DNA of 30,480 nt from SZUA-254 sp964596065 (GCA_964596065.1 CAZQSM010000022.1:1-30480); one strand, 5' to 3'; positions 15,166-23,047 are shown, counted from the first letter of the stretch. Notes: generated by a model from the letters alone, not told the origin. A program made the numbers and translations.

Positions 15166-16162
15166 TGTTGTCCTCCTGTCCGTCGGGGGCATGTCCCATC
15201 AGGGCGTTGGCGACGTCGAGGATGGCCTGCGTGCTGCGAAAATTCTCCTCGAGTTTGACCACGCGGCAGTCGGGAAACGCCTCCGGGAACCCGAGGATGT
15301 TCCTGACCGTGGCGCCGCGGAACGAATAGATCGACTGGGCGTCGTCGCCGACCACCATCACGTTCCGGTGCGCCGATGCGAGCCGGCCCACGATCTCCGC
15401 CTGGATCCGGTTCGTGTCCTGGTATTCGTCCACCATGACGTACCGGTAGCGGTTCGATAGCACCTCCCCGACGTCCGGGTGTTCGTCCAGCAGCCGGGCC
15501 AGGTTGACGAGGAGGTCGTCGTAGTCCATCAGGTTGTTCGCCCGCTTGTACTCGCCGTAGAGCGCGACGATGTTCCGTATCTGATCCGCGAGTTCGGCGT
15601 AGTGGGGATAATCGGTGTCGAGGATCGAGGCGAGCGGCGTGAGGGTGTTGACCGAACGGCTGTAGAGGTCGTGAAGCGTCTCCTTCCGGGGGAACCGCCG
15701 TTTCGCGGTGTCGTGCCTGAGCCTGGTCCTGATGAGGTTCAGGACGTCCTGGGAATCGCCCTGGTCGAGGATCGTGAAGTTGGCGTCGTACCCGAGCAGC
15801 GCCGCGTATTTCCGGAGCGTGAGGTTGGCGAACGAATGGAACGTCCCCCCGCCCACCTTGTCGCAGCGGTCGTCGAGCAGCGTCGACGCCCGGCGGAGCA
15901 TCTCCTGGGCGGCCTTCCGGGTGAACGTCAGCAGGAGGATGTGCTCCGGTTTGACCCCCAGCTCGACCAGGTACGCCACGCGGTAGACGATCGTCCGGGT
16001 CTTTCCCGTGCCGGCCCCGGCGATGATCAGGTGGGGGCCGTTCACCGAGGTGACCGCCTCGTACTGCGAGGCGTTGAGTTCAGACCGGTAGTCGATCCGG
16101 AACGTCCCCGGCTGGATGACGCGGAGCCCGGCCCCGGCCTTTTTGAGTGTGTATGTTTTCAC
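15161..16162 (-). CDS. UvrD/PcrA-like helicase, N-terminal part (split gene)
   Basis: This 333-residue frame holds the first half of a superfamily 1A DNA helicase: Q motif LNASQYEAV (29-37), Walker A GAGTGKT (49-55), motif Ia LLTFTRKAAQEMLRRA, GGGTFHSFANLTLRKY, Walker B YVMVDEYQDTNRIQ, motif III VVGDDAQSIYSFRGA and motif IV VKLEENFRSTQAILDVANAL. It then reads MGHAPDGQEDNS and stops. Members of this family are usually single chains of roughly 650-750 residues; here the rest is encoded separately downstream. The start is taken as GTG at 16162 (protein VKTYTLKKAG), 14 bp after the M28 peptidase stop. The longer open frame upstream is a shadow of the peptidase gene. Superfamily 1 helicases of this kind unwind DNA in repair and replication restart. 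Confidence 0.85.
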   Translation of the reverse strand: MKTYTLKKAGAGLRVIQPGTFRIDYRSELNASQYEAVTSVNGPHLIIAGAGTGKTRTIVYRVAYLVELGVKPEHILLLTFTRKAAQEMLRRASTLLDDRCDKVGGGTFHSFANLTLRKYAALLGYDANFTILDQGDSQDVLNLIRTRLRHDTAKRRFPRKETLHDLYSRSVNTLTPLASILDTDYPHYAELADQIRNIVALYGEYKRANNLMDYDDLLVNLARLLDEHPDVGEVLSNRYRYVMVDEYQDTNRIQAEIVGRLASAHRNVMVVGDDAQSIYSFRGATVRNILGFPEAFPDCRVVKLEENFRSTQAILDVANALMGHAPDGQEDNS

Positions 16163-16176
16163 TCCCGCGCCGGCGC

Positions 16177-18237
16177 TCACTCCGCCCACCGGACGACCTT
16201 CGCCCTGACCAGGTCTTCCAGGTAACGGTTGACGACCGCGACCCCGACCGGGTGGCCGTACGCGCTGATGGCGTTGCGGATTTCCGAGACGTTTCTCCGG
16301 CCGTCGATGAAATTCACCAGTTCGAAGCGCTGGTCCCCGGAGATGGTGAACGCGGATGTGGAATACCAGGCCGCGTCCGCGGCGGGGAGGGCGCTCTCCG
16401 GCAGGCCGAAATCGAGGGGACCCCTCGTCGTCCGGACCGGGACGCGCGATTCGATCGGGCTGAGGCCTCCGCGGGGCGCGGTCCCACCCGCGCCAGCCGG
16501 ATAGAGGATGCTCGGCCTCACCGACGCGGCCCTGAACGCCGACTCGAGGGCCGAGAGCGACTCCTCCACCCGGGCGCGGGCGAGTTCGCCGCCGTTGAAG
16601 GAGAGGACCGAGCCCACCGACCGGCTCGCGTCCCAGTATCCGTAGTCGATGATGTTCTGAACGGCATTGAGGTCGACAGCGGCGGATGGCGAAGGGCTGT
16701 CCGTCAGGTGGGCGCGGCGCACCTCCCGGCCGAACCTTCCCGAAGCGTTCGCGTGCGCGAGCCGCGCGAGGTCGGCGGCCTGGACGTCGTCGAGGTTGGC
16801 AAGGTACCACATCGTCCCCGCAGCGATGATTTCGCACCGTTCGAGCTCGACGGGGTCGACCTTGTCGGGGGTGTCCTCCGAGGTGTGGTGCGTGTAGTCG
16901 GGGTCGTGCGAGAACATTACGCCCGGAATTTTCCGGTCGATGAACATCATATGGTCGCTTCCGCCCGAGTAGGGCACCACGCGGTAATTGAACGCGGAGA
17001 GGGAGCCCCTCGGCGTGCGCACGTCCAGCCGGTCCACGGCCTGCGCGAGGTTCTCCACCACGTCGTTCACGCACGTCGGGAGCGAGAGCGGGGTCCGCGT
17101 GAGGACCAGTTTCGAATGGAGCAGCTCGGTGTTTTCGCCGACCATGTCCAGGTTCATGTTCGCGAGCACCCTCCCGCCCAATTCCGGGCCGGTCAGCTCA
17201 GGGTGCGCGTCGATGTAGGCCATCGTGCCGTGCCATTCGGGGACCCAGAGGAACCGGAAGGTGCGTCTCGGCCGGGGGAGGCGCCCCGCGTCGATGAGCC
17301 CCCTGAGGGTCCTCGCGATGTCGAGGATGGCGGCCGATCCGCTCGCGTTGTCGTTGGCCGATTCCTTCGGGTGGTCGAGGTGCGCGCTGAAGAGCAGCTC
17401 TCCGCCCGCGCTGTCCGTGCCGGGGATCGTCGCGACGACGACGTCCATCGCGTACGGCTCGAGCCCCGCCCCCTTCACCCACCCGCGGAGCGTCACCTTT
17501 TCGCCCCGGAGCAGGAGCGACCTGAGCTTCTCACCCTGGCGGTTGGTGAGGTTGAAGCCGAACGTCGTCGCGGCGAGCTCGCCCGGTTTCGGCCACATCC
17601 CCGTGTACGCGAGCATGTCGGGGTATTCCATCGCCCGCTCGTCGTCGAGGTAGCAGACGACGGCCTTCGCGCCATACTTCAGGACCGCGAGCCGGTGGAC
17701 CTCGCCACCGTACCCGGTCGCCAGCACGAATTTTCCCTTCACGTCCTTTCCCCGGTAATCGCCCTCCGACGTGCCGGACCCCACCCAGACGAGTTCCGCC
17801 GTGACGTCCCCGGGGTTCGAGTAGGTGATCACGCTCATCGCGACCTCGGGGAACCCCGCGATCCGCTCGTCGTACGGCTCCACCATCCTCAATTCCGCGG
17901 AGGTGATGTCCCACCCGGAGGGCGATTGCCAGGTCTGGTAATGGAGCTTTCCGTCGGAGGGGAACGACTCGACGAACGCGTCGGCGCCGCCGAACCCGGC
18001 CGCGCGGAGGCGGCCGAGGACATACTGCGCGGCGTCGCGGTACCCGCGCGAGCCCTGGATCCTGTGGCTCCGCGTGATGCCGATGACGTCCTCCTTCGCC
18101 GTCTCACCGCTGAGCGCTTCGTGGAGGAGGCCGAGCAGTCGTTCCCCGAGGAGCGGCGCGGGGACCTGCGCGGTCAGCGTCGACGCGGCCAGGGCCAGGG
18201 CGATCGGGAGCGCGGGGAACGGGCGGAGGAGTTTCAT
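16177..18237 (-). CDS. M28-family metallopeptidase with signal peptide
   Basis: This is a 686-residue exported protein. ATG at 18237 starts a signal peptide (FPALPIALALAASTLTAQ). A PA-like domain (about 140-260) precedes the zinc peptidase core: SAHLDHP (His286), NDNASGSAA (Asp296), VPEWHGT (Glu334), MNLDMVGEN (Asp364), GGSDHMMF and YTHHTSEDTPDKVD (His450/451). The usual EE-x-G active-site pair is replaced by EWHG, so the catalytic base or second zinc ligand is not standard. A C-terminal region of some 120 residues ends in a helical module (FELVNFIDGRRNVSEIRNAI onwards) reminiscent of a winged helix. It probably trims peptides in the periplasm or outside the cell. The gene ends 14 bp before the helicase N-terminal gene; the TonB receptor gene ends 59 bp upstream. 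Confidence 0.85.
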   Translation of the reverse strand: MKLLRPFPALPIALALAASTLTAQVPAPLLGERLLGLLHEALSGETAKEDVIGITRSHRIQGSRGYRDAAQYVLGRLRAAGFGGADAFVESFPSDGKLHYQTWQSPSGWDITSAELRMVEPYDERIAGFPEVAMSVITYSNPGDVTAELVWVGSGTSEGDYRGKDVKGKFVLATGYGGEVHRLAVLKYGAKAVVCYLDDERAMEYPDMLAYTGMWPKPGELAATTFGFNLTNRQGEKLRSLLLRGEKVTLRGWVKGAGLEPYAMDVVVATIPGTDSAGGELLFSAHLDHPKESANDNASGSAAILDIARTLRGLIDAGRLPRPRRTFRFLWVPEWHGTMAYIDAHPELTGPELGGRVLANMNLDMVGENTELLHSKLVLTRTPLSLPTCVNDVVENLAQAVDRLDVRTPRGSLSAFNYRVVPYSGGSDHMMFIDRKIPGVMFSHDPDYTHHTSEDTPDKVDPVELERCEIIAAGTMWYLANLDDVQAADLARLAHANASGRFGREVRRAHLTDSPSPSAAVDLNAVQNIIDYGYWDASRSVGSVLSFNGGELARARVEESLSALESAFRAASVRPSILYPAGAGGTAPRGGLSPIESRVPVRTTRGPLDFGLPESALPAADAAWYSTSAFTISGDQRFELVNFIDGRRNVSEIRNAISAYGHPVGVAVVNRYLEDLVRAKVVRWAE

Positions 18238-18265
18238 TGTGGGCCTCGGGTTCGATGAGTCCGAT

Positions 18266-18294
18266 ATGGTACGAAATTTACCTCTTCCCGGCAA
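18266..18294 (-). promoter_or_regulatory. Candidate promoter before the M28 peptidase gene
   Basis: Minus-strand TTGCCG and TACCAT are separated by 17 bp (TTG-N20-TA). The spacer ends in AATTTCG, giving TTTCGTAC at the -10 edge, as in two other candidates. The site lies between the receptor stop and the peptidase start and would give a leader of about 20 nt for the peptidase-helicase-glycosyltransferase run. Confidence 0.4.
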
Positions 18295-18296
18295 GA

Positions 18297-20243
18297 TCAG
18301 TCGAGGAATTCCCACGTCAGTCCGAAGCGGAGCGCCCGGTCGTCCATCGGATAGAATGTCGTCATCACGTATTGCCGGTCGAGGAGGTTTTCCCAGACGA
18401 TATGGATGACCGCGTCCCCGATCCCGGCGAAGAGGACGAGGTCGAGCGTGCCGGCCGGCGCGATGCGGCTTCCCGCGGGGAGGAAGAGGTCGTATCGCTG
18501 CGAGAGGGCCTCGCCGTCGTACGCTGAAAAGTAGCGCCCGCGGAATCCGGCTTTGAGGCGGAGGTGCCCTCCGACCAGGTGGTCGTTCAGATAGATCCCC
18601 GCGGTGATGTTCCAGGCTGGCGCGTGGCGCCGGCTGACGGCGCCTCCGTAGGAGACGTAGTCGGCGCTCCCCTCGGCGAGAAAGCTCCCGAGGCTGAGCG
18701 ACGCGGCCGCGGAGATCCCGCTGCGCGTCTCCGAGCCGCTCCTCCCGTAGGCGAGGGGGGGGTCGCCCGGCGTGCCGGCCGTGTCGAGGACGATGGTTCC
18801 GGCGATCTTCCGGTGGAACGCCCCGATGGAGGCGCTGTTCCCCGACGAATCGCCGAACACCAGCCCGCCCGCGACCAGGTCGTGGCGTTCCGGGTCGGGG
18901 GTCGCGAGGGGCGACGCGAGCGATCGGACCCCGAACGCCTCGGCGAATGAAGGAAAGCGGTGAGAGCGCGATACTCCGCCGGTCAGGGCGAGCCCCCGAG
19001 CGATCTCCAGCCGGAGGTCGGCGCGGGGCGAGATCCTCCCCCGGCCGAGGAACCGCTCGAGGCGCGCGGATGGCGTCACCGTCAGGACCCCCCCGAACGG
19101 TAGGGCGACGCTCCCGGCGATTCCTGACTGTGTCGACCGGTGGGACCCGATGTTCGGATCGTCGAGCAACCGCCGGTTCCTGAGATCCGCCGAAAGGGCG
19201 AGACGCGCGCCGGCGATCACCCGGGAATGGGAGAGGCGGAACCCGTACGACTGCTCGTCGCGGGTCTCGCGGAACGGGACGCCCGTCGAGCCCGCCCCCG
19301 CCGCCTCGTCCCGGTATTGCCGGTACTGGGACGTCAGCCGGACGTCGAGAGCGGTGAGCTCCCCGCCGCCACCGCCGAGCGCGGCGCCGGCCGACGCATC
19401 GTGCCTGACGAGCATCTCCATGGCCGACGCATTGTTGACCACCGCGCGGACCCGTTCGAACCGGAGTGATTCGGGTGTCGACGGCGAGATCCCGTCGTTC
19501 AGGCCCCGTTCCCACCTGGTGAAGAGCTCCGACGCGTAAACCGACGCCCCGGGCAGGTCGTACCGGAGCTTGATCCTCGCCTGCCAGGCGTCGAGGCCCG
19601 AATTCGTAAACCTGCCGTCGGAAACCGGGTGCTGCATTCCGATCGAGACATTGAACCCCCGCGCGACATCCTGCCAGAGCGATCCGTCGATGACGCTCGA
19701 CCCGTACGTCGACTGGGTGTACCGGATGCGGGAAACGGGACGGGGCGCGCGGGCGCTCCTGGAAACGAAGTTGGCAGCGCTGACGGGTGGACCGGTGAAC
19801 TCGACCGATCCGGCGAAATCCGCCGGATAGAGGTCCGCGTGAAAGAGGCCGGTCGAGGGATCGTCGAGGGGGAGGCCGTCGGCGAGGAATGCCATCGAGC
19901 CGTCGGAGAGTCCGTGCACGGAATATTTTCGCCGGAACCCGCCCAGTCCCGTCTCCGAGACGAAGAGCGGGCCGGTGAAGGGACCGATGCGCGCCAGGAG
20001 ATCTCCGGTGGATCGAAAGGGGAGATAGGGGAGATCCGCCTCCGGGAGCGTGTGGACCGCGATGCCCGAGCGGGCGAGGGAGCCGACGCCGTGGAGCGGC
20101 GTGAAATCCTCGCGGGGGGCGGCGGTCGAGGAGTCGACCCGGGGGACCGTGTCGGCGGAATCGGGCAGCTGAGCGTCCGTCCGGGACTGGAACGACACCG
20201 CCACGAGGAGGATGAGCGCCGCGATTCTCACGGATGCAGGCAC
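18297..20243 (-). CDS. TonB-dependent outer-membrane receptor-like protein
   Basis: This 648-residue protein has a signal peptide (VRIAALILLVAVSFQSRTDAQ), a plug-like domain (about 70-155, with STGDLLARIGPF and KYSVHGLSDGSMAFLADGLP) and a long beta-barrel of alternating amphipathic strands with Gly/Ser/Asp turns. It ends with the segment FPSFAEAFGV..., VWENLLDRQYVMTTFYPMDD and RFGLTWEFLD, the terminal aromatic strand expected for barrel insertion. No carboxypeptidase-like (SusC-type) N-terminal domain is present, and no clear TonB box can be picked out. The substrate is unknown; the compact size and DRQYVMTTFYPM ending resemble small cobalamin/siderophore receptors, but that is not firm. It lies 45 bp downstream of ispE in the same direction. 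Confidence 0.75.
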   Translation of the reverse strand: MPASVRIAALILLVAVSFQSRTDAQLPDSADTVPRVDSSTAAPREDFTPLHGVGSLARSGIAVHTLPEADLPYLPFRSTGDLLARIGPFTGPLFVSETGLGGFRRKYSVHGLSDGSMAFLADGLPLDDPSTGLFHADLYPADFAGSVEFTGPPVSAANFVSRSARAPRPVSRIRYTQSTYGSSVIDGSLWQDVARGFNVSIGMQHPVSDGRFTNSGLDAWQARIKLRYDLPGASVYASELFTRWERGLNDGISPSTPESLRFERVRAVVNNASAMEMLVRHDASAGAALGGGGGELTALDVRLTSQYRQYRDEAAGAGSTGVPFRETRDEQSYGFRLSHSRVIAGARLALSADLRNRRLLDDPNIGSHRSTQSGIAGSVALPFGGVLTVTPSARLERFLGRGRISPRADLRLEIARGLALTGGVSRSHRFPSFAEAFGVRSLASPLATPDPERHDLVAGGLVFGDSSGNSASIGAFHRKIAGTIVLDTAGTPGDPPLAYGRSGSETRSGISAAASLSLGSFLAEGSADYVSYGGAVSRRHAPAWNITAGIYLNDHLVGGHLRLKAGFRGRYFSAYDGEALSQRYDLFLPAGSRIAPAGTLDLVLFAGIGDAVIHIVWENLLDRQYVMTTFYPMDDRALRFGLTWEFLD

Positions 20244-20288
20244 GTCAGTGCGTTGGGATTGATGGTGAATATAGAGAAAAGCCCCGCC

Positions 20289-21161
20289 TCAAACAACGGA
20301 CGCTCCGGTGATCCGGAGGTCCGGGACGAAGCCCGACGGCGTCAGGAAGGTCCGGAATTCCCCGCCGAGCGAGCTCGCGGCCGCAGCGGCCGCGGCGTCG
20401 TCGGAGTATATTCCGAACACCGACGAGCCGCTTCCCGAGAGGAGGCAGCAGTCCGCCCCGCTGTCGTAGATCCGCCTTCGCAGGTCGCCGATCTGGGGAT
20501 GGGACCTGATCGCCGGCGCCTCGAAATCGTTGAACAGCACATTGCGCAGCAGGTCGGGGCGGTCGAGGTGCTGCAGGAGCAGGGTCCGGAGGTCGTCTGA
20601 ACCGGAGTGGTCGACGGGGACGATCGCTTCGAAGGCGCTCCGCGTGGATAGATGGATTTCCGGCACGATCACGAGGATGGCGTAGGGGAGGGTGAGCTGA
20701 AAATACGACAACATCTCCCCCCTGGAGGTGGCGTACGCCGATCCCGCGCCCAGGAAATACGGGACATCCGACCCGATCGCGAGCGCGATTTCGTCGAGCG
20801 ACCCCCGGGGGGGGGCCAGTTTCCAGAGCCTGCAGAGCAGCAGGAGGGCGGCGGCCGCATCGGCGCTCCCGCCACCAAGGCCGGCGCCGTACGGTATCCT
20901 TTTTGTCAGCGTCAACCTGGCGCCCGCGCGGACGCCGAAACGCTGCCGCAGGAGTCCGGCGGCGAGGAGGACCAGGTTTCCGTCGATCGGGATCCGGGGG
21001 TCGTCGCAGCTCAAGGATAGATCCTGCGCCGGTCCGGCGACAAGGTCGTCGAAAATATTGACACGGTGGAAGACAGTCTCGATATCGTGGTACCCATCCT
21101 GCCGTTTTCTGATGACCCGCAGGCCCAAATTAATTTTAGCGAATGCCCGTTGAAACAACAT
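20289..21161 (-). CDS. ispE: 4-diphosphocytidyl-2-C-methyl-D-erythritol kinase
   Basis: This is a 290-residue GHMP kinase of the non-mevalonate isoprenoid pathway, phosphorylating the 2-hydroxyl of CDP-methylerythritol. It begins MLFQRAFAKINLGLRVIRKR, with the conserved AKINL segment (Lys9), continues through DGYHDIETVFHRV, then the glycine-rich ATP loop PYGAGLGGGSADAAAALLLL (Asp101 the likely catalytic acid) and the third GHMP motif LLSGSGSSVFGIY. Length and all motifs match IspE. ATG at 21161 has no obvious Shine-Dalgarno sequence. The gene is divergent from the sorting-domain protein gene across an AT-rich region and heads a co-directional run of genes. Confidence 0.95.
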   Translation of the reverse strand: MLFQRAFAKINLGLRVIRKRQDGYHDIETVFHRVNIFDDLVAGPAQDLSLSCDDPRIPIDGNLVLLAAGLLRQRFGVRAGARLTLTKRIPYGAGLGGGSADAAAALLLLCRLWKLAPPRGSLDEIALAIGSDVPYFLGAGSAYATSRGEMLSYFQLTLPYAILVIVPEIHLSTRSAFEAIVPVDHSGSDDLRTLLLQHLDRPDLLRNVLFNDFEAPAIRSHPQIGDLRRRIYDSGADCCLLSGSGSSVFGIYSDDAAAAAAASSLGGEFRTFLTPSGFVPDLRITGASVV

Positions 21162-21439
21162 ATGAATGGGATCGTAAGAGAGGATAATTAGGAATATAGG
21201 GTATATGGTATCCCAAATCAGGACATTTTAAAGATTATAATAATCGGATAACCTATTGATATATATAGCAGTAAACGATGTGGTTGTGATCTGGATTGAA
21301 TTGTACTTGACAATATATTTAGTTTTTCGTACTTTTTTCCCCCACGGTAACAACCGGGGAAAATGGGTAAATATGGAATTGAATTCTCGATTTACTTGAT
21401 TTTTTTAACTGAACGATCACCAGAATCGAAAGGGGCACG
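21162..21439. other. AT-rich divergent intergenic region
   Basis: This 278-bp stretch is markedly AT-rich compared with the GC-rich coding DNA on both sides, with runs such as GATATATATAG and T-tracts. It separates ispE (minus) from the sorting-domain gene (plus) and contains one good promoter candidate on the plus strand. On the minus strand a TATAAT hexamer (21234-21239) has no convincing -35 partner. No small gene or RNA is recognisable. Confidence 0.7.
21307..21336 (+). promoter_or_regulatory. Candidate promoter of the sorting-domain protein gene
   Basis: TTGACA (21307-21312) is a perfect -35 match, followed after 17 bp by TACTTT at 21330. Read in Bacteroidota style it is TTG-N20-TACTTTT, close to the -33/-7 pattern TTTG / TAnnTTTG. 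The spacer ends in TTTTTCG, giving TTTCGTAC. Start of translation is about 100 bp downstream. Confidence 0.55.
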
Positions 21440-22165
21440 ATGACATCTAAATTACGATTTTTTTCACTCATCATAGCAGTCCTGTTGATGGCCACAGGAA
21501 TGACGGCCGGAACGGGCGTGAAGGCTCCTTCCCTCTGGATCTCGAGCGTCCACGCCGACACCGTCCCGGCATTCCTTGTCAACCCGACCAGCATCGATTT
21601 CGGGAGTGTGTTCATTTCGTCGGTATTCACCGAAACGGTCACCGTTTCGAACAATTCGTCGAAATCCCTCTTTATCTCGAGCGTCACTATCGATACGGGC
21701 GATTTCAGTGTGAATCCGGCCAGCGCGACGATCGATCCCTTCGGGTCGTTCGATTTCTACGTCTCGTTCGCGCCCACCTTCAGCGGTGTGCAGAACGGGA
21801 ACGTGGTGTTCGTGCATAATGGCCCCTCCTCCCCCGATCTCCTTCCGCTCGTCGGAGACGGAACGCTCACCGGCGTGGAGGAATCGAACCCATTACCGAG
21901 GAAGTTCGCACTCCAGGGTAACTACCCGAATCCGTTCAACCCGCTGACGCGGATCGTCTTCGATGTTCCGAAGCTCACCACCGTATCGTTGACGGTCTAT
22001 AACGCGCTCGGTGCGGAAGTGGCGGAAGTGCTCGATAACGTCGCTTACCAGCCGGGTACACACGAAGTAACATTCGACGGCGCAAACCTGGCGACAGGGG
22101 TCTATTTCTACAGATTCAAGACTCCCGAGTTCAATTCGGTGAAAAAGATGGTGCTTCTGAAGTAA
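21440..22165 (+). CDS. Small secreted protein with C-terminal T9SS/FlgD-like sorting domain
   Basis: This is a 241-residue protein with three parts. A signal segment (FFSLIIAVLLMATGMTAG) leads into a single Ig-like domain of the choice-of-anchor D / ASPM-SPD-2-Hydin type (about 43-143, with LVNPTSIDFGSVFISS, VTVSNNSS, FSVNPASATI and FYVSFAPTFSG). The tail (about 155-241) reads LQGNYPNPFNPLTRIVFDVP, LTVYNALGAEVAEV, GTHEVTFDGANLATGVYFYR and KKMVLLK. That tail is the sorting domain of type IX-like secretion substrates, common in Ignavibacteria, where it also resembles FlgD. The passenger is very small for such a substrate, so it may be structural or a surface adhesin. The gene is monocistronic, with its own promoter candidate and terminator. 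Confidence 0.85.
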   Translation: MTSKLRFFSLIIAVLLMATGMTAGTGVKAPSLWISSVHADTVPAFLVNPTSIDFGSVFISSVFTETVTVSNNSSKSLFISSVTIDTGDFSVNPASATIDPFGSFDFYVSFAPTFSGVQNGNVVFVHNGPSSPDLLPLVGDGTLTGVEESNPLPRKFALQGNYPNPFNPLTRIVFDVPKLTTVSLTVYNALGAEVAEVLDNVAYQPGTHEVTFDGANLATGVYFYRFKTPEFNSVKKMVLLK

Positions 22166-22186
22166 ATATCCTATAAGGATAAAGGG

Positions 22187-22221
22187 AACCCCGGGTCGGT
22201 GGTGGATCGGCCCGGGGTTTT
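22187..22221 (+). terminator. Intrinsic terminator after the sorting-domain gene
   Basis: AACCCCGGG (22187-22195) pairs perfectly with CCCGGGGTT (22211-22219) and is followed by TTTTATT. It lies 22 bp after the stop codon and should separate this gene from the pilin-like cluster. Confidence 0.85.
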
Positions 22222-22341
22222 ATTATGCCCTGTCCGAACAATCCGGCGGAAGTGACGCTCGTCAGGATCCACGATTTCAACCCGATTGGCTGGATTTTCG
22301 GCCTTCCGGGGACTCCCGCGCATTACCCCCCGGATGATCGA

Positions 22342-22358
22342 GGTCACACGTTGTGACC
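22342..22358. promoter_or_regulatory. Inverted repeat GGTCACA-CGT-TGTGACC, candidate operator
   Basis: The two 7-bp arms are perfect complements around a 3-bp centre. The same half-site GGTCACA recurs in direct orientation at 22394-22400, 52 bp downstream. The size and symmetry suit a dimeric regulator. It is not followed by a T-run, so it is unlikely to be a terminator. Confidence 0.5.
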
Positions 22359-22410
22359 GTCGTGTGTGCCTACCCCGTATCTTCTTCTAACTTGGTCACA
22401 GTAATGAGGC

Positions 22411-22449
22411 GCCGGCCCCCTCCGCTAAGGCAGCGGACAGGGAACCGGC
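22411..22449 (+). promoter_or_regulatory. Nested hairpin in 5' leader of the pilin-like cluster
   Basis: An outer stem GCCGG/CCGGC (22411-22415 with 22445-22449) encloses CCC/GGG (22418-22420 with 22440-22442) and CCGC/GCGG (22422-22425 with 22433-22436) with a 7-nt loop TAAGGCA. It lies 28 bp before the start codon and just upstream of the ribosome-binding site. It may modulate translation or RNA stability. It does not match riboswitch families I can recall. Confidence 0.4.
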
Positions 22450-22477
22450 CCAACGTGGATCGGAAGAGGAAGTCTGT

Positions 22478-23038
22478 ATGGGATCAAATATTTTGCTGGC
22501 CATCGGTTCGCTGATCATGTTCGGGACCTTCCTCGGTTCCTCGAACCGTCTTCTTATGGGCAATACCCAGATAGCCTCCCAGAACGAGTATTACATCGCC
22601 GCGCTCTCATACGGCCAATCGGTGATCGAGGAGGCCAGGATGAAGAAATTCGACGGTAACCTCACCGCCAGCTGGATGAAGAATGTCGGCGTCACCCGGA
22701 CCGCCGCGGCGGGGCTCGGCACGGACGGGATCGCCGAGAAGATGATCGGCGCCGACGAACTGGGAAAATACGGGTATCTGTCCGAATCGCTGTTCGACGA
22801 CGTGGACGATTACAATAATTACCGCCGCGTCGTGAACAGTTCCAGGGCGGAAGGGTACGAACTGGGCGTGACCGTCACCTACGTCGATCCCCTCTCGAAC
22901 GGGTTGGCCGTCATGACGCCGACCAGCTGCAAGAGGATGACGGTGAGAATCACGAGCCCATATTTTCCAAAGATCGAAAAGCACGGGTTTTCCGTCTCGG
23001 ACACCCTGACAATTTCGTACGTCTTCACACAATTCTGA
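22478..23038 (+). CDS. PilV-like / minor pseudopilin-like membrane-anchored protein
   Basis: This is a 186-residue protein with one N-terminal hydrophobic helix (NILLAIGSLIMFGTFLGSS, with Gly2 just before it), then a long helix (QIASQNEYYIAALSYGQSVIEEARMK) and a globular domain of mixed strands ending VSDTLTISYVFTQF. The layout of N-terminal helix, helix and beta-rich head is pilin-like, and it is first of three similar genes in the order seen for pilV-pilW-pilX minor pilin clusters. A standard class III prepilin site (Gly followed by a hydrophobic or aromatic residue, with Glu at +5) is not present. The gene has a good ribosome-binding site and follows a structured leader. I recognise no named family; the assignment rests on layout and neighbours. 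Confidence 0.55.
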   Translation: MGSNILLAIGSLIMFGTFLGSSNRLLMGNTQIASQNEYYIAALSYGQSVIEEARMKKFDGNLTASWMKNVGVTRTAAAGLGTDGIAEKMIGADELGKYGYLSESLFDDVDDYNNYRRVVNSSRAEGYELGVTVTYVDPLSNGLAVMTPTSCKRMTVRITSPYFPKIEKHGFSVSDTLTISYVFTQF

Positions 23039-23047
23039 GGCAACGAG

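Larger units (their letters stand above)
22222..22477 (+). other. Leader region of the pilin-like cluster
   Basis: No gene is recognisable between the terminator and the ATG at 22478. This region contains a perfect 7-3-7 inverted repeat (22342-22358), a repeat of its half-site (22394-22400), a nested GC-rich hairpin (22411-22449) and a ribosome-binding site (GAGGAAG). I find no convincing -35/-10 pair with the TTG-N20-TA spacing seen elsewhere; TATCTT at 22378 is the best -10-like hexamer. Confidence 0.6.

Noticed and set aside
13213..16162. Translational bypass or frameshift producing one fused helicase
   Set aside because: The halves are about 900 bp apart in different frames with strong stop/start signals at both junctions; bypass over that length is implausible.
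22394..22460. Cyclic-di-GMP (GEMM-type) or other known riboswitch upstream of the pilin-like genes
   Set aside because: The hairpin lacks the conserved GEMM core sequences, and no other riboswitch consensus that I know fits. It is kept only as a generic structured leader.
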